Positions 18,336 through 30,908 are shown, counted from the first letter of the stretch. The stretch is DNA of 64,000 nucleotides from Candidatus Kapaibacterium sp. (GCA_015490805.1 WFXC01000004.1:40682-104681); one strand, 5' to 3'. Notes: generated by a model not told the origin, from the sequence alone. Numbers and translations are program-made.

Positions 18336-18369
18336 CGTTGACCACAAAAGAAATCAGGCTGTGCTCTGC

Positions 18370-20628
<2,259 letters not shown>

Positions 20629-20642
20629 TCACCCCTTTTTTA

Positions 20643-20657
20643 TTCAACTTATTTGAA
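20643..20657. promoter_or_regulatory. Inverted repeat upstream of katG, possible operator
   Basis: TTCAACTTATTTGAA is a perfect TTCAA-N5-TTGAA palindrome. A second related site, TTCCAGAATATTTGAA, lies at 20710-20725 and shares TATTTGAA. Both are 18-100 bases ahead of the katG ATG in a 212-base gap. In this position a PerR/Fur- or OxyR-type regulator is plausible; the match to any named consensus is loose. Confidence 0.35.
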
Positions 20658-20837
20658 CAAAGTCCAAAGAAGCTAAGAGAACGTTTCCTCTACGACAATA
20701 TTGCAGTTGTTCCAGAATATTTGAAATGTACACCGAGAGGTGCTGCCCTGCCGTGCACCAGAACTTCGGGTTTTCTTGTTCTTACGTGGAAAAGGGCTTT
20801 TTCAGCAAGAGTACTGATCCGTAGGACCTTTAAAAGA

Positions 20838-22163
20838 TCAAGAAGCGGTAGTGCCTGGCTCTTCCTCCGGGAGCATACGTTTGTGAATGGTCCGCTTGCT
20901 GAAACGCCGGTAACCGTATTCAACAGCCAATGCTCCGGCGAATGTCACAATACTGGCATAAAAAGCGCTGCGTTGCATCGCCCACTGGTATTGCAGCAGT
21001 GTCACAAGCACAGCGACCAGCACCCCTAAGTGGAGAAGCAACAACACACTACTTCCGCCATATTGCTTCCGGAGCTTCCAGTGGGAGAAAATCACGAAAA
21101 AATAAATCACTGTGAACACAATGCTGGTGAGGGAAGCAACGCCGCCCAGATCAAACAAGAGGGCGAAGAACAAGCTGAGCGCAGCCGTCAGGTAGAGTCC
21201 TTCCGGCGACTGAAACCAGACTTTCCGCTCAAAGACCGCTGGCAGTTCACCTTTCTTTGCCAGGGAATATGCAACATTGGCTCCACCGTACAGCGTAGCG
21301 TTCAGAGAAGAAGCAATGGAAATCAATGCTCCCAGACTCAACAGCACAAAGCCCCAATCTCCCAGGAATGGTTTCGCCGCTACTGCCAGCGCATTCTCCT
21401 TCGCCTTCAAAATCGCATCCATCGGCAAATTCCCCAGCGCAACCATAGCGACCGACACGTAAATCGCAATGACAATCGCAATACTCAGATAAATCGCCAG
21501 TGGCACATTGCGATGGGGGTTCTCAATGTTTTCGGACGCATTGGTCACCAGCCCAAAGCCCATATAGGAGAGGAAGAAAATGACCGATGCTCGCAGCAAG
21601 CCTGTTAAGGACGTCGGATCGGTGGCTGGTTTCAGCCATTGCCACTTTATGGTCAAAAAGCCACCCAGGATAAAAAGCAGCAACACAGACAATTTGATCA
21701 TCACCAGCGTAAATTCTGCCCTGCCGACCGCTTTACTCCCAAAGAAATTCAACGCTGTAAACAGTAAAACAATGCCGACCATCACTATTCCAGTGGCAAG
21801 CGGTGTCTGTTCTACCTGGATCAACGGGAGGAGATATCCGGCAAAACCTCTGGCAAACAGGGAGATAGAGATCACGTAGGTCAGCCACATCAGGATGCTC
21901 AGTGCCCCGGTCAGCACATTATCACCAATGCCCCGGAGGATAAAAGCGATAGGACCGGCATTGGAAACAATTTTTCGTCCCAGGGTCGCATAAGAGTAGG
22001 CAACCATCAATGCATACACGCCGGACAGCGCTAAAGCCTCAGGCAAATTTGTTCCTGCTAACTGCACACCCAGACCGAAAATGGAGAAAATGCTGGCACC
22101 AATCATTGTGCCAACTGCCATCGAAATGGCTTCAGCCAGCGATAATTTTCCCTTTCGTCTCAT
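20838..22163 (-). CDS. APC-superfamily amino acid/polyamine permease
   Basis: A cytoplasmic membrane transporter of about 441 aa with about 12 hydrophobic segments. The first helix holds the conserved unwound-helix motif VGTMIGASIFSIFG (APC GxGxxIGxGIF type), and helix 6 the segment SYMGFGLVTNASENIENPHRNVP, whose ASENIxNPxRNxP core is typical of the APC family. The substrate cannot be read from the sequence. ATG at 22163 (MRRKGKLSLAEAISMAVG) is preferred to an upstream start. The gene lies upstream of katG on the same strand but with 212 bases between them, so it need not be co-transcribed. Confidence 0.9.
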   Translation of the reverse strand: MRRKGKLSLAEAISMAVGTMIGASIFSIFGLGVQLAGTNLPEALALSGVYALMVAYSYATLGRKIVSNAGPIAFILRGIGDNVLTGALSILMWLTYVISISLFARGFAGYLLPLIQVEQTPLATGIVMVGIVLLFTALNFFGSKAVGRAEFTLVMIKLSVLLLFILGGFLTIKWQWLKPATDPTSLTGLLRASVIFFLSYMGFGLVTNASENIENPHRNVPLAIYLSIAIVIAIYVSVAMVALGNLPMDAILKAKENALAVAAKPFLGDWGFVLLSLGALISIASSLNATLYGGANVAYSLAKKGELPAVFERKVWFQSPEGLYLTAALSLFFALLFDLGGVASLTSIVFTVIYFFVIFSHWKLRKQYGGSSVLLLLHLGVLVAVLVTLLQYQWAMQRSAFYASIVTFAGALAVEYGYRRFSKRTIHKRMLPEEEPGTTAS

Positions 22164-22420
22164 CGCCTTCGCTTCGCATAGCATTCACAAGCAGCAATGG
22201 ACGAAACAATCTCACCTCCCGGTATGCGCATTCCGGCATAGATCCTCCAGTACCGGGTAAAGCATTCGAGGATCTTACTCGAACCAAAGCACCGTCATCA
22301 ATGCTATATGCTGCAAGGTGCAGCACATCCTCAGATTTTACAGGGCTGACAGTATGAGTAGCACAACAGAAATGCCGAAACCACTCAGTAAAAGCAGAAC
22401 CTTTGCTCACTGCTCTACGC

Positions 22421-23410
22421 TCAATCCATCTCGGGGAGCGTTTCACCGGGAGCGTAGACCACCTGTGCAATTGAATTTCTGACCGGCTGCAAACTTCGCA
22501 GATATCGATACAGCGCTTTCAGATCCCGCTCCTTCATCTGCGCAAACGCACCCCACGGCATTGGTGATCCTGCGTGCACTCTGCCACTCCGGAAGCGTGC
22601 GATAAACTGTGCTTCGCTCCAGTGAGCCATCACGCCCGTTTCGGAATCCGGGGTCAAATTGGGAGAGACAAACACATATCCCTGCGACAATTCATCCGGT
22701 CCAAAGCGCATTCCACCGGCAAAGAGAGGTCCGATAAATTCCCCCGTCTGCAAATCCCGATTGGTATGGCATCCCACACAATTCGCCACACTATGGGCAA
22801 GATAACGTCCATATTCAACACTGGAATCCGGCAACACCGATTGCGGTGGCGGCTGTTGCGGACCCTGCGGTTTCATCACCCCAAAAGCCAGGAGAATTCG
22901 CCCAAGCACCGAGTACTCGTTGGGCTCCACCCGATGGCGCACTGGCGGCTGAGACCGGAGGAAGGAAATAATAGCGACCAGATCTTCCCGGCTCATTTCC
23001 TGAAAAGGCATAAACGGCATCAGACAACGCCCATCGTGTCCAACGGAAAAGCGGAGCGCCCGCGCAATTTCTGCATCGCTTATTTTGCCAATGCCCGTCT
23101 CAGGGTCTGGGGTCAAATTCGGTGCGCGAAAGACTCCCAGCGGGATCGCAATTTCGATTCCCCCACTGAGCGGAATCTCTGCTCCAGCTTCGACAGCGGC
23201 TATGTCTTCCATTGGGACATGGCAGCTTGCGCAGTGAGCAGGTCCGAATGCCAGATACTTTCCTCTGGCAATCACCGCAGAATCGTTGCTGGTTCGAATG
23301 TCCGGCAAAGGAGCGGAATGCTCGCGATCCCACGATAAAGCGACAAAGAGCACACCAGCGACTACAACACCGACTATGAAAGTGCCGCTCAATAGAAACA
23401 CTTTCTTCAT
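22421..23410 (-). CDS. Di-heme cytochrome c, membrane-anchored
   Basis: About 329 aa. An uncleaved or cleavable hydrophobic N-terminus (MKKVFLLSGTFIVGVVVAGV) leads into two cytochrome c domains, each with one CXXCH site: CASCH near residue 62 and CVGCH near residue 215. Each domain carries a partner Met candidate (CLMPFMPF, GSPMPWG) as axial ligand. Both domains contain NLTPDxETG, typical of the cytochrome c family found with alcohol and aldehyde dehydrogenases, so this may be an electron acceptor subunit. No dehydrogenase sits beside it. ATG at 23410 is chosen; the frame upstream is hydrophilic. Confidence 0.9.
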   Translation of the reverse strand: MKKVFLLSGTFIVGVVVAGVLFVALSWDREHSAPLPDIRTSNDSAVIARGKYLAFGPAHCASCHVPMEDIAAVEAGAEIPLSGGIEIAIPLGVFRAPNLTPDPETGIGKISDAEIARALRFSVGHDGRCLMPFMPFQEMSREDLVAIISFLRSQPPVRHRVEPNEYSVLGRILLAFGVMKPQGPQQPPPQSVLPDSSVEYGRYLAHSVANCVGCHTNRDLQTGEFIGPLFAGGMRFGPDELSQGYVFVSPNLTPDSETGVMAHWSEAQFIARFRSGRVHAGSPMPWGAFAQMKERDLKALYRYLRSLQPVRNSIAQVVYAPGETLPEMD

Positions 23411-23577
23411 CCTGCTTTCTCTTTCGTGCTGTTTTACAAACAAAATCTCCGCAATCAAATTGCGGCGCAATTGTCTATCCGACTCTCTATCAGGAGAAGC
23501 GATGCTAAGCTCCTCATAGAAAGCGTGCGACCGTATTCTGAACTCTTCGCATCTTCAAGCAAACAGGGAATGCAGGG

Positions 23578-24492
23578 TCAATTCACTTTTTGCAGCGCCT
23601 CCAGCACGAGCTGCCCACACTGCGCAGGTTGGTCCAACCACGGCAAATGTCCCGCATCCTCAACAATTTTCACGGTTGCATTCGCCATCCCTGCCGCCAG
23701 ATTGCGTGTGTTCTCGATGGTATCCCACCGATCATTATCACCAACAATAAAAGTCACCGGCTGGGATAACCGCTGGAGAAAGCGATGGATCAGATATCGC
23801 TTTTGAAATCCGTTCAGCCCCACGCAATGCTCCAGCAGTGAGAGAAAAGATTCCCAGGAACCCGGAATTGTTTGTGCATTCCAGGTATTTTCCCAGTAAA
23901 TCTCTGGCAATCGAGCAATGTCCACCACCAGCAATTTCTGATAAAAGTCCTTTGTCCCCTTGATCCCACTTTTCCGAATGAAATACAGCAGCACCCGATT
24001 CATCCCCCTGAGTGCCAGCAAGCGGGGCAGAAAAGGAATTGTCCGTGTTCCCCCCGCTGGATGTCCAATCAACACAAGCTGATGGACCCGGTGCGGATAA
24101 GCAGCGGCGAAACTGACGGCAAACAATCCCCCCATCGAATTGGCAACCATAGCAATGGTCTCGATCCCAAAACTATCCAGAAAGTCACGAACAAACGTTG
24201 CAGCGTGCTCAAAGAGGTTGACCTGGGAATGCTGATAATCAAAAAAATCTGTCAAACCACAGCCGGGTCGATTGACCAGCAGCAGGCGATAGCGATCGGC
24301 TAAATACGGGGCAAGGCTGTACCAGTCAGCAGCATTTCCTCCGCCCCCGTGCAAAAGCAAAAGTGGTATTCCACGCCCGGTCTCATAATAGTGTACCTGC
24401 CTGACCGGAGCTTCGAGAATCTGAAAGTGTGTTTCAACGGTTAGCCCAACGCTCCGGAACAACTGTCGACTCGTATCCAGATATGCATCCAT
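23578..24492 (-). CDS. Alpha/beta hydrolase
   Basis: 304 aa, single alpha/beta-hydrolase domain. The oxyanion segment is LLLLHGGGGNAADWYSLAP; the nucleophile elbow is ANSMGG (Ser119), so the usual first Gly of GxSxG is Asn-preceded Ala. The acid is probably the Asp of VGDNDRWD, and the catalytic His that of EDAGHLPW. Closest in style to proline iminopeptidase, haloalkane dehalogenase or epoxide hydrolase-like proteins; the substrate is unknown. There are about 170 bases between it and the cytochrome gene and nothing links them in function. Confidence 0.88.
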   Translation of the reverse strand: MDAYLDTSRQLFRSVGLTVETHFQILEAPVRQVHYYETGRGIPLLLLHGGGGNAADWYSLAPYLADRYRLLLVNRPGCGLTDFFDYQHSQVNLFEHAATFVRDFLDSFGIETIAMVANSMGGLFAVSFAAAYPHRVHQLVLIGHPAGGTRTIPFLPRLLALRGMNRVLLYFIRKSGIKGTKDFYQKLLVVDIARLPEIYWENTWNAQTIPGSWESFLSLLEHCVGLNGFQKRYLIHRFLQRLSQPVTFIVGDNDRWDTIENTRNLAAGMANATVKIVEDAGHLPWLDQPAQCGQLVLEALQKVN

Positions 24493-24683
24493 CCCCGCTC
24501 CGATTGACTGTCACAAGGACTCAAAATATGTGGAGTTTGGGTCGGAGACTGAAAGGAAGGCACACCAAACGGCACATATTTTTTATGCGGAGCGATTGAA
24601 ACGTTCCAATATTGTAGAGCTTGAGGTCGTAAAAGAGCTACCTCCAGCACGTGCTTGTCTTTCTGTCAATGTGAGAGAGAGTC

Positions 24684-25088
24684 TTATTCGGAATGAAAAA
24701 TAGCGCCGCCGGCAGCAGCGGCAAAGAGCAAGAGCACCGCACAACCCAAAAGCACAGCAGCAAGGAGCCACTGCTCTTTCCTGTCCATTTTCCGATGCCG
24801 CGCAACGATCCATAAAATTGCAGCCGCATAGGCAATCACTGCCCAGTATGCCAGGGTCTCGTGATACGCCACCTGCTCACTTTTGAGGGGATACAGCTTT
24901 TCCACGTCTGCCTGCGCAAGCTCCCCGGTGATCACTGCTCCCATAGCAGCAAGCATTCCAGCAATTGCCATACTCCAGAACACCCAGCGAATTCCCTGAT
25001 GCTGTCGTAAGCACAGCCCCAGCCACACGAGAGGAAGAATCGACAGGAAGGCAACGGCATAGTGGACGATAAACGGATGAACTGTCAT
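24684..25088 (-). CDS. DUF2231-like four-helix membrane protein
   Basis: 134 aa with four hydrophobic segments and an N-terminal HPFIVHYAVAFL motif plus ITGELA after helix two, the pattern of DUF2231 membrane proteins. In relatives the histidines and the short loop are thought to bind heme or metal; that is not established here. Its ATG overlaps the last four bases of the upstream helicase gene (ATGA at 25085-25088), so translation is coupled, though a functional link between a DNA helicase and this protein is not obvious. Confidence 0.75.
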   Translation of the reverse strand: MTVHPFIVHYAVAFLSILPLVWLGLCLRQHQGIRWVFWSMAIAGMLAAMGAVITGELAQADVEKLYPLKSEQVAYHETLAYWAVIAYAAAILWIVARHRKMDRKEQWLLAAVLLGCAVLLLFAAAAGGAIFHSE

Positions 25089-28000
25089 TGCCTCACCTCA
25101 AAATACTGCCGATATTGCCGGTACCACTGCTCCAGTCGTTGCTGCTCCGCTTCCAGCTCCTCCCGGCTCTTTTCCAGAACGATCCCCCATTGATCATCAG
25201 CGACTCCATCGGCTGCTCGCTCCGGGAAAAGGAGTCGGGCAACAAAACGGTCTTGTTGGGGTTTCCACTGCGACACCAAGACCAGATACACCAGAAGCTG
25301 CAGATAGTATCGCCGAAAATAATCGCGCATCTGTTCCACCGTGTGAACACCAACAGTTTTCCAATCCCAGACTTCAAAATCTCCCTGAGCATTCTGCACG
25401 ACGCAATCGATACGCCCAAACAAAAAGTCCTGGTGGTATGGCACCCAGAGCGTTTTTTCCATTTCTGCTTCCAGCAATTGATCCCCGTATTGCTGAATCA
25501 ACGGCGTTGCCATTACCCGATGGACCATCTGAAAAACATCTTCCAGCACATCTTCGGGAATGAACCGGGCAATTCGTTGTGCACCATACTGAAGAATTGT
25601 TCGCAGCATATCCGAATCAATGGAGGATTGGAGATACCATCGGGAAAGATGCTCCATCGCGTAGTGAAAGATTTCCCCGCGTGCGGATCCATATTCCTGA
25701 TCCCTTTCATCCTCTGGCTGCGGGAAAATACCAGGCAATCCACCACCATCTTCGACGGGCAATCCCAGCAAATACTGCTGTTCAAAAAGCTCCGGTTCTT
25801 CAGCAAGATAGGTCAGTTGCGAAGCCGTGACGAACATTCCCGAAATGCGGGCGGAAGGTTGAACCAGGATGATTGGTGGCACTGTTGCTTGCCTTTCTTC
25901 CTCCTGCCGAACTGAGGGAAGCTCGGCTATCCGGGTTCGGATCGCCACCGGCACGGTGAATTGTTTGGCGGTAATCGTTCCATCTGCTTCCAGTTTTTCA
26001 ATAACGCTTTCCCATAACTGTTCCTGATCGCTCAGCAGGGTTTCCGGCTCCAGCTCCAATCCTTCCAGCACCAACTCCAGCATTCCCTGTGGCTTCCGAA
26101 TGGTGCCAGTGCGTGTCCGACGCAGCGTGCTGCTTAGAACCAGGTGATCCTGAGCGCGGGTTAGTGCAACGTACAACAGGCGTTTTGCTTCTGCCCGTTC
26201 CTTTGCCTCCTGCTCCATCTGTGCCAGCACCAGCGAGGGTGGGGTCTCCGGCTGTTCCGCTGCGAGCGCGCCTGCGGGTCGCAGCGCTCCGCCAAAATCC
26301 GGGTGTGGAACGAACAGACTGCGATTGTTCTGCTGTGTTGCAGCATTTAAGTTGTAAAGCACCACCATTGGAAATTCCTGCCCCTTGGCTGCGTGGATTG
26401 TCATAATTTGCACCGCATCCTTCCCTGCCAGCTGCTCCGCTTCTCCCTCGTGCTCTTCAAACCGCGCCCGCTCCAGCAATTCCTGGGCAAAATCATAGAG
26501 ATTTACCAGTCCCCGCTGCTCGTATTCTCGTGCAAAGGCGATCAACTTCTCCACATTCGCCACCATCTGTTCCCGGCGCAAATCTGCTGCTATCTTGCCG
26601 CGCCAGTCCGTACGCTCTATGATCATCCGGATTAAAACGGGAATGCCGGTTCGGGGTGCAATTGTCAACAAATCCTGCAACTGCTGATAGATTGCACCAA
26701 TTGTCGCCGATTGTGGCTCCCGCCGCACGGCATTGCCCATCTTCTCCCATAAACTCTCTCCATCCATCGCTGCGATGGCTGCCAGTACAGCATCATCAAC
26801 ACCAAAAAACGGCGCGCGCAGGATTGATGCCAGCGCAATATCATCGTGAGGATTGTGTAAAAACAGCAAAAAGGAACGAATGTCCTGAATTTCCGGCTGC
26901 TGGTAAAATCCAGTGCCGGCATAAATCACAAAGGGAACGTGGTATCGGCGCAGGGCACCTGCCAGCGTTTCCATCCCTGAGCGGCTCCGCATCAGGATAG
27001 CAATATCTGCATACCGCAAAGGGCGACGCTGCTCTTCAACGCCAAATCCCTGAAATTCCCCACAGCTCAGGGGCTGCGCTCCCTCTACGGCATTCCGGAC
27101 AAAAGCGGCAACCAGTTCAGCTTCCGATACTTCTTCCTCCATCGATTCCGTATGATCCTCCCGGTTGGTCTCTTCCCGCACAGCGGCCAAAAAAGTAATG
27201 CTACCGTGCTCCAGAGGCGATCGGGCAACAATCAACGGCGTATACGGAACATCGTACTCGGACAGTTGTTGCTCCATCAAAGGGGCGCAAACCAGATTTA
27301 CAAATGCCGCCAAGCGGGGGAGCATCCGAAACGATGCCTGCAATTGCACCTGTCCCCACCACTCCGAGGGCCGGAGCACAGGGACACGGTCATCCCCAAC
27401 CTGAACGGCTGCAGGAGGTGCTGCTCCCCACCGTTGCTGGTTCCACCGCTCGATCTCCCGCTGTGCCTTCAGAAAAACTCGAACATCCGAACCGCGAAAC
27501 CCATAAATACTCTGCTTGGGATCGCCAACGACAAAAAGATTGGCTCCCTTTTTCGGATCTTCCAGAATTGTTAGCTTGCGGATCAAAGCATACTGTACTG
27601 GATTCGTATCCTGAAATTCATCGACCATCAAGTATCGAATCTGCTGGCGAAGTTCCTGCACAGCCTGCGGATGCCGATCCAGTACGTGCAACAATAACAA
27701 CTGCAAATCATCAAAATCCAGCCATCCCTGCGACTTGCGCCGCTCTGTTGCTTCTCGAACAACCTCCTGTAAAAAGTGCATCAACTGCTGTAAGTCGGCG
27801 AAAAGCTCGCGATCGAGATCGGCGTACGCCAGGCTGGACCGGAGCTTTTCGACCCGATCGATAATCCACTTAGTCGCATTGATCAGCCGGCGGGCGGGGG
27901 GCTGCACAAAAATGTTCGATCGGAGATCGCCATTTTTACGAAACACCTTCTGGTGGTACTGCAACCAGTCGTACAGGAATGCTTCAACTTCTGCTATCGA

Positions 28001-28768
28001 TCCCTGCCATACCCCATCCCCTTCCCATTGCTCAATCCACCCCTGCAAAGTGCTGATCCTGTCCACGCCTTTTTCCGCTGGTTCGGTGGATTGAAAGATT
28101 TTTGCCATCACCCGATGGTATTCCCGGAACAGCCGCTTCACCTGGCACTGCAGGGCTTTATCCCGCTCTTCTATCAATTCCTCTACCGACTGCTGGAAGA
28201 CCGCATACCATTCTTCGAATTGCTCACTGCTGGCAATCAGGGATTGCAACAAACGCTCGGTTTCAGCCCGGCGATACCGGAGGAAAAGAGACCATAGCAG
28301 CGAGTGAAAAGGAGATGTGGGATCCCGGAGCACTTCTTCCACCTTTTGATCCAGCACGTCATTGCGAAGCTGGCGTGATTCGTACTCGCTCAATTCCCGA
28401 AATGTCGGCGGCACACCCGCCTCTACAGCGTAATCCCGGAGCAATTGCGCTGCAAAGCTATGAATCGTGGAAATTCGAGCGCCGCTCAGTCGCTCCCGCA
28501 GCATTTTCAACTGCCGCCACTCTGCCTTATAAGCAGGATCCGCCAGCAAATGCTCTAACCGGCGAGCAATCCGTGTGAACATCTCCGCTGCGGCTGCCCG
28601 CGTAAAGGTGATCGCCACCACAGATCGGATTGCCTCTGCCCCATACCGCATCAGCAGCGCAAAGTATCGTTCAACCAGAACCCGGGTTTTCCCCGAACCG
28701 GCATTCGCAATTACAGCCAGCGGGCGATCCAGCAGCAGTGCCAGTTTTTGCTCACGCGTCAATTGCAT
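25085..28768 (-). CDS. AddA/RecB-like UvrD-family helicase-nuclease
   Basis: About 1227 aa. A superfamily 1 helicase for double-strand-break end processing. Walker A is ANAGSGKT (about 22-29), Walker B DEFQDTNPVQY, and the helicase motif IV region contains QSIYGFRGSDV. The C-terminal RecB-type nuclease has GRIDCVV and VWDWKT, the D-(D/E)-x-K residues being present. The layout matches AddA, whose partner AddB is not in this window. ATG at 28768 (MQLTREQKLALLL) is chosen; a GTG at 28777 would add three residues. It follows the PBP4-like gene by about 18 bases and overlaps the DUF2231-like start, so it sits in the ClpC-led transcript. Confidence 0.9.
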   Translation of the reverse strand: MQLTREQKLALLLDRPLAVIANAGSGKTRVLVERYFALLMRYGAEAIRSVVAITFTRAAAAEMFTRIARRLEHLLADPAYKAEWRQLKMLRERLSGARISTIHSFAAQLLRDYAVEAGVPPTFRELSEYESRQLRNDVLDQKVEEVLRDPTSPFHSLLWSLFLRYRRAETERLLQSLIASSEQFEEWYAVFQQSVEELIEERDKALQCQVKRLFREYHRVMAKIFQSTEPAEKGVDRISTLQGWIEQWEGDGVWQGSIAEVEAFLYDWLQYHQKVFRKNGDLRSNIFVQPPARRLINATKWIIDRVEKLRSSLAYADLDRELFADLQQLMHFLQEVVREATERRKSQGWLDFDDLQLLLLHVLDRHPQAVQELRQQIRYLMVDEFQDTNPVQYALIRKLTILEDPKKGANLFVVGDPKQSIYGFRGSDVRVFLKAQREIERWNQQRWGAAPPAAVQVGDDRVPVLRPSEWWGQVQLQASFRMLPRLAAFVNLVCAPLMEQQLSEYDVPYTPLIVARSPLEHGSITFLAAVREETNREDHTESMEEEVSEAELVAAFVRNAVEGAQPLSCGEFQGFGVEEQRRPLRYADIAILMRSRSGMETLAGALRRYHVPFVIYAGTGFYQQPEIQDIRSFLLFLHNPHDDIALASILRAPFFGVDDAVLAAIAAMDGESLWEKMGNAVRREPQSATIGAIYQQLQDLLTIAPRTGIPVLIRMIIERTDWRGKIAADLRREQMVANVEKLIAFAREYEQRGLVNLYDFAQELLERARFEEHEGEAEQLAGKDAVQIMTIHAAKGQEFPMVVLYNLNAATQQNNRSLFVPHPDFGGALRPAGALAAEQPETPPSLVLAQMEQEAKERAEAKRLLYVALTRAQDHLVLSSTLRRTRTGTIRKPQGMLELVLEGLELEPETLLSDQEQLWESVIEKLEADGTITAKQFTVPVAIRTRIAELPSVRQEEERQATVPPIILVQPSARISGMFVTASQLTYLAEEPELFEQQYLLGLPVEDGGGLPGIFPQPEDERDQEYGSARGEIFHYAMEHLSRWYLQSSIDSDMLRTILQYGAQRIARFIPEDVLEDVFQMVHRVMATPLIQQYGDQLLEAEMEKTLWVPYHQDFLFGRIDCVVQNAQGDFEVWDWKTVGVHTVEQMRDYFRRYYLQLLVYLVLVSQWKPQQDRFVARLLFPERAADGVADDQWGIVLEKSREELEAEQQRLEQWYRQYRQYFEVRQ

Positions 28769-28786
28769 CGTCGGCACTCCAGCCAG

Positions 28787-30283
28787 CTATGGATTTCGGG
28801 AAAAATTCGCAATACGCAAAATGATCAAATCCTGGATATTGCGTGCCACCATCGCTGGAAATGGGGCATTGTTCACCACGACAACAAACACAAAGGGCTC
28901 TCGATCTCGAGAAAAACAATATCCAGCAATACCAGAAACACCGGTGAGCGTCCCGGTTTTAGCAAAGACCGAGCGAGCAGTTTCAATTTCCCCCAGCCGA
29001 AACTGCAAAGTGCCCGGTTCTCCGGGACGGGCTAAGGAACGGAGAAAGACATCTCGATATCGGCGATGGTAAACAAATGTCAGCAACTGAGCAATATGCG
29101 TTGGACTTAACAAATTCAATCGAGACAATCCAGATCCATCCGCAATGCGCAGGGATTCGACATCGATATGGGCAAATCGGACAAATCCCAGCAGCGCATC
29201 AATCCCTGCCGTCCGACTTCCTTCACCCCGAAAAATTTTTCCCAAGGTTTTGAGCAGCATTTCTGCCCCCAGATTATAGCTGTAGCGATTGATTCCAGCG
29301 ATAATGTCCGCCAGCGGTGGTGAGAACCACTCCACCAGGGTTTCGACAGAGCGGTTTCGCCCGCCGCCAGCATCGACAGCACGCCGAATACTGCCTCGAA
29401 CCCGAATTCCCTGACGCTGCAAAGCCTGTTGCAAGCAAAAAGCAGCAAAGAGAGCAGGATCATCAACCGGAATGGAAAGCACCAGCGAGTCCCGAACTTT
29501 GCGCAACCGAAATGTCCCCTGGAGCGTATAGTCCGCAGCACAGGGATCTCGCATGCACCGAACATCAGTCGTTCCGCTATCAATGAGCGTAATCTGTGGC
29601 TGCACATTGACAAACGGATAATCCGGATCTTTCCGAAGGAGGATCGCCGGAGCTGCGGTATCCGTCACCGTCAGCACCACGTGAATACAATTGTCGTCAA
29701 CAGCAAGCGCTGATACTGGAGCGGCATAGGCATATCCGATGTCATCGATGTCCCAGCCGGGCGCCCAGAATTCTCGATCAAAATACGAATCGTCGGCAAC
29801 GATATCCCCTTCCACCACACGGATCCCTCGCTGCTTCAACCGTGCCGCCAGCAGAGCAAGCAGGGAATCAGCACGAATGTGGAAGATTGGAGAAATGGCT
29901 GGATTGCCATTGCTCCACAGAATCAAATTCCCCCGCAAAATCGAATCCTCGACCACAAAGCCATCCGTCAGCAAAACCGTACGAAAGCGGTAGTCTGCAC
30001 CTAAAAAATCCAGCGCTGCTGCTGTGGTAAACAACTTCAGCAAAGAAGCGGGGACAAAAAGTTTATGCGGATTTTTCTCAATAACAATTTCCCCTGTTTG
30101 CAGCGATTGCACTACAACGCCCACAAAGGCAGGCTGCAACTCGGTGCTCTCCAGAAGACGCTCCAGATCTGCTTGCAAACGACACACTGCCGGGGATGGC
30201 ATTTCGACAACGCCCGGCACTGGCTGTGCAAGCAGGAAGGAAACACACCAGAACCACCACCCTACAGCACCTTTCCAGCTCAT
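28787..30283 (-). CDS. dacB: D-alanyl-D-alanine carboxypeptidase/endopeptidase, PBP4 (DacB) family
   Basis: A periplasmic penicillin-binding protein of 498 aa that trims peptidoglycan cross-links or stem peptides. The signal peptide covers about residues 1-24. The active-site tetrad is SLLK (Ser80, Lys83), followed by SYN, and FAKTGTLTGVSG holds the KTG triad. Length and the insert between SxxK and SxN fit PBP4 rather than PBP5. Its ATG overlaps the stop of the CMD-like gene by ATGA (30280-30283), and AddA-like follows closely. Confidence 0.92.
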   Translation of the reverse strand: MSWKGAVGWWFWCVSFLLAQPVPGVVEMPSPAVCRLQADLERLLESTELQPAFVGVVVQSLQTGEIVIEKNPHKLFVPASLLKLFTTAAALDFLGADYRFRTVLLTDGFVVEDSILRGNLILWSNGNPAISPIFHIRADSLLALLAARLKQRGIRVVEGDIVADDSYFDREFWAPGWDIDDIGYAYAAPVSALAVDDNCIHVVLTVTDTAAPAILLRKDPDYPFVNVQPQITLIDSGTTDVRCMRDPCAADYTLQGTFRLRKVRDSLVLSIPVDDPALFAAFCLQQALQRQGIRVRGSIRRAVDAGGGRNRSVETLVEWFSPPLADIIAGINRYSYNLGAEMLLKTLGKIFRGEGSRTAGIDALLGFVRFAHIDVESLRIADGSGLSRLNLLSPTHIAQLLTFVYHRRYRDVFLRSLARPGEPGTLQFRLGEIETARSVFAKTGTLTGVSGIAGYCFSRDREPFVFVVVVNNAPFPAMVARNIQDLIILRIANFSRNP

Positions 30284-30822
30284 TGCTGCTGCTGTCGATT
30301 ATGCAAAAACTCCCGTGCACGCTCCACTGCTGACTCTGGCGCCAGCGAGGCAATGCGGTGCAACAACGCCGCACACTGGTCGACTGATACGCCAACATTC
30401 AACGCTCCCCGAAGATGCGCATACTGCTGCGGCGCCCAATCGAGCACGGTTAAAATGGCAACAGCCACCAGTTCCCTCTCTGGTATAGACAATCCCGGAC
30501 GTGACAACACCTTTCCATATCCCTCAACGATCATCCATTCGTCCAACTGCGGCGATAACTGCTGCATTCGCTGCCGCATTTTGGCATACACAGAAGTATA
30601 AATCTGGCGGCACAACTGTTCTCCCCGATGCACAAAGGTGGCCACATCGTAGGGTTCCGTCCACGGGACAAAGGATAGCTGCTTTTCCACCAGCTTCTGA
30701 TGCAAACGCTCCATCGCTGCAATCGCTGCGGGAAAACCAGCAAACAGATATAACTCCAGAAAAGCCTCATAGAAAGCAGCAGCCGTTTCATAACTCAAAT
30801 AATCATCGAACAACTGGAGCAA
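30280..30822 (-). CDS. Carboxymuconolactone decarboxylase-like (AhpD-type) protein
   Basis: A helical protein with a C-terminal CMD-like segment (ERELVAVAILTVLDWAPQQYAHLRGALNVG) and no CxxC pair, so the AhpD redox centre is absent. The frame has no ATG: the first near-cognate start is TTG at 30822, but the reading frame stays open and coding-like for a further 28 codons to a possible CTG at 30906, giving residues such as EPAIAAAFAARRRWADLL. The true N-terminus therefore probably lies near 30900, directly after the tlpA stop at 30909. Its stop overlaps the dacB start. Function beyond the fold is unknown. Confidence 0.7.
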   Translation of the reverse strand: MLQLFDDYLSYETAAAFYEAFLELYLFAGFPAAIAAMERLHQKLVEKQLSFVPWTEPYDVATFVHRGEQLCRQIYTSVYAKMRQRMQQLSPQLDEWMIVEGYGKVLSRPGLSIPERELVAVAILTVLDWAPQQYAHLRGALNVGVSVDQCAALLHRIASLAPESAVERAREFLHNRQQQQ

Positions 30823-30908
30823 ATCTGCCCACCGGCGACGTGCAGCGAAAGCAGCAGCAATGGCTGGCTCCAGCCTCGGTTCCGCTGTCCCCGCTTTTTT
30901 CTCCAGTG

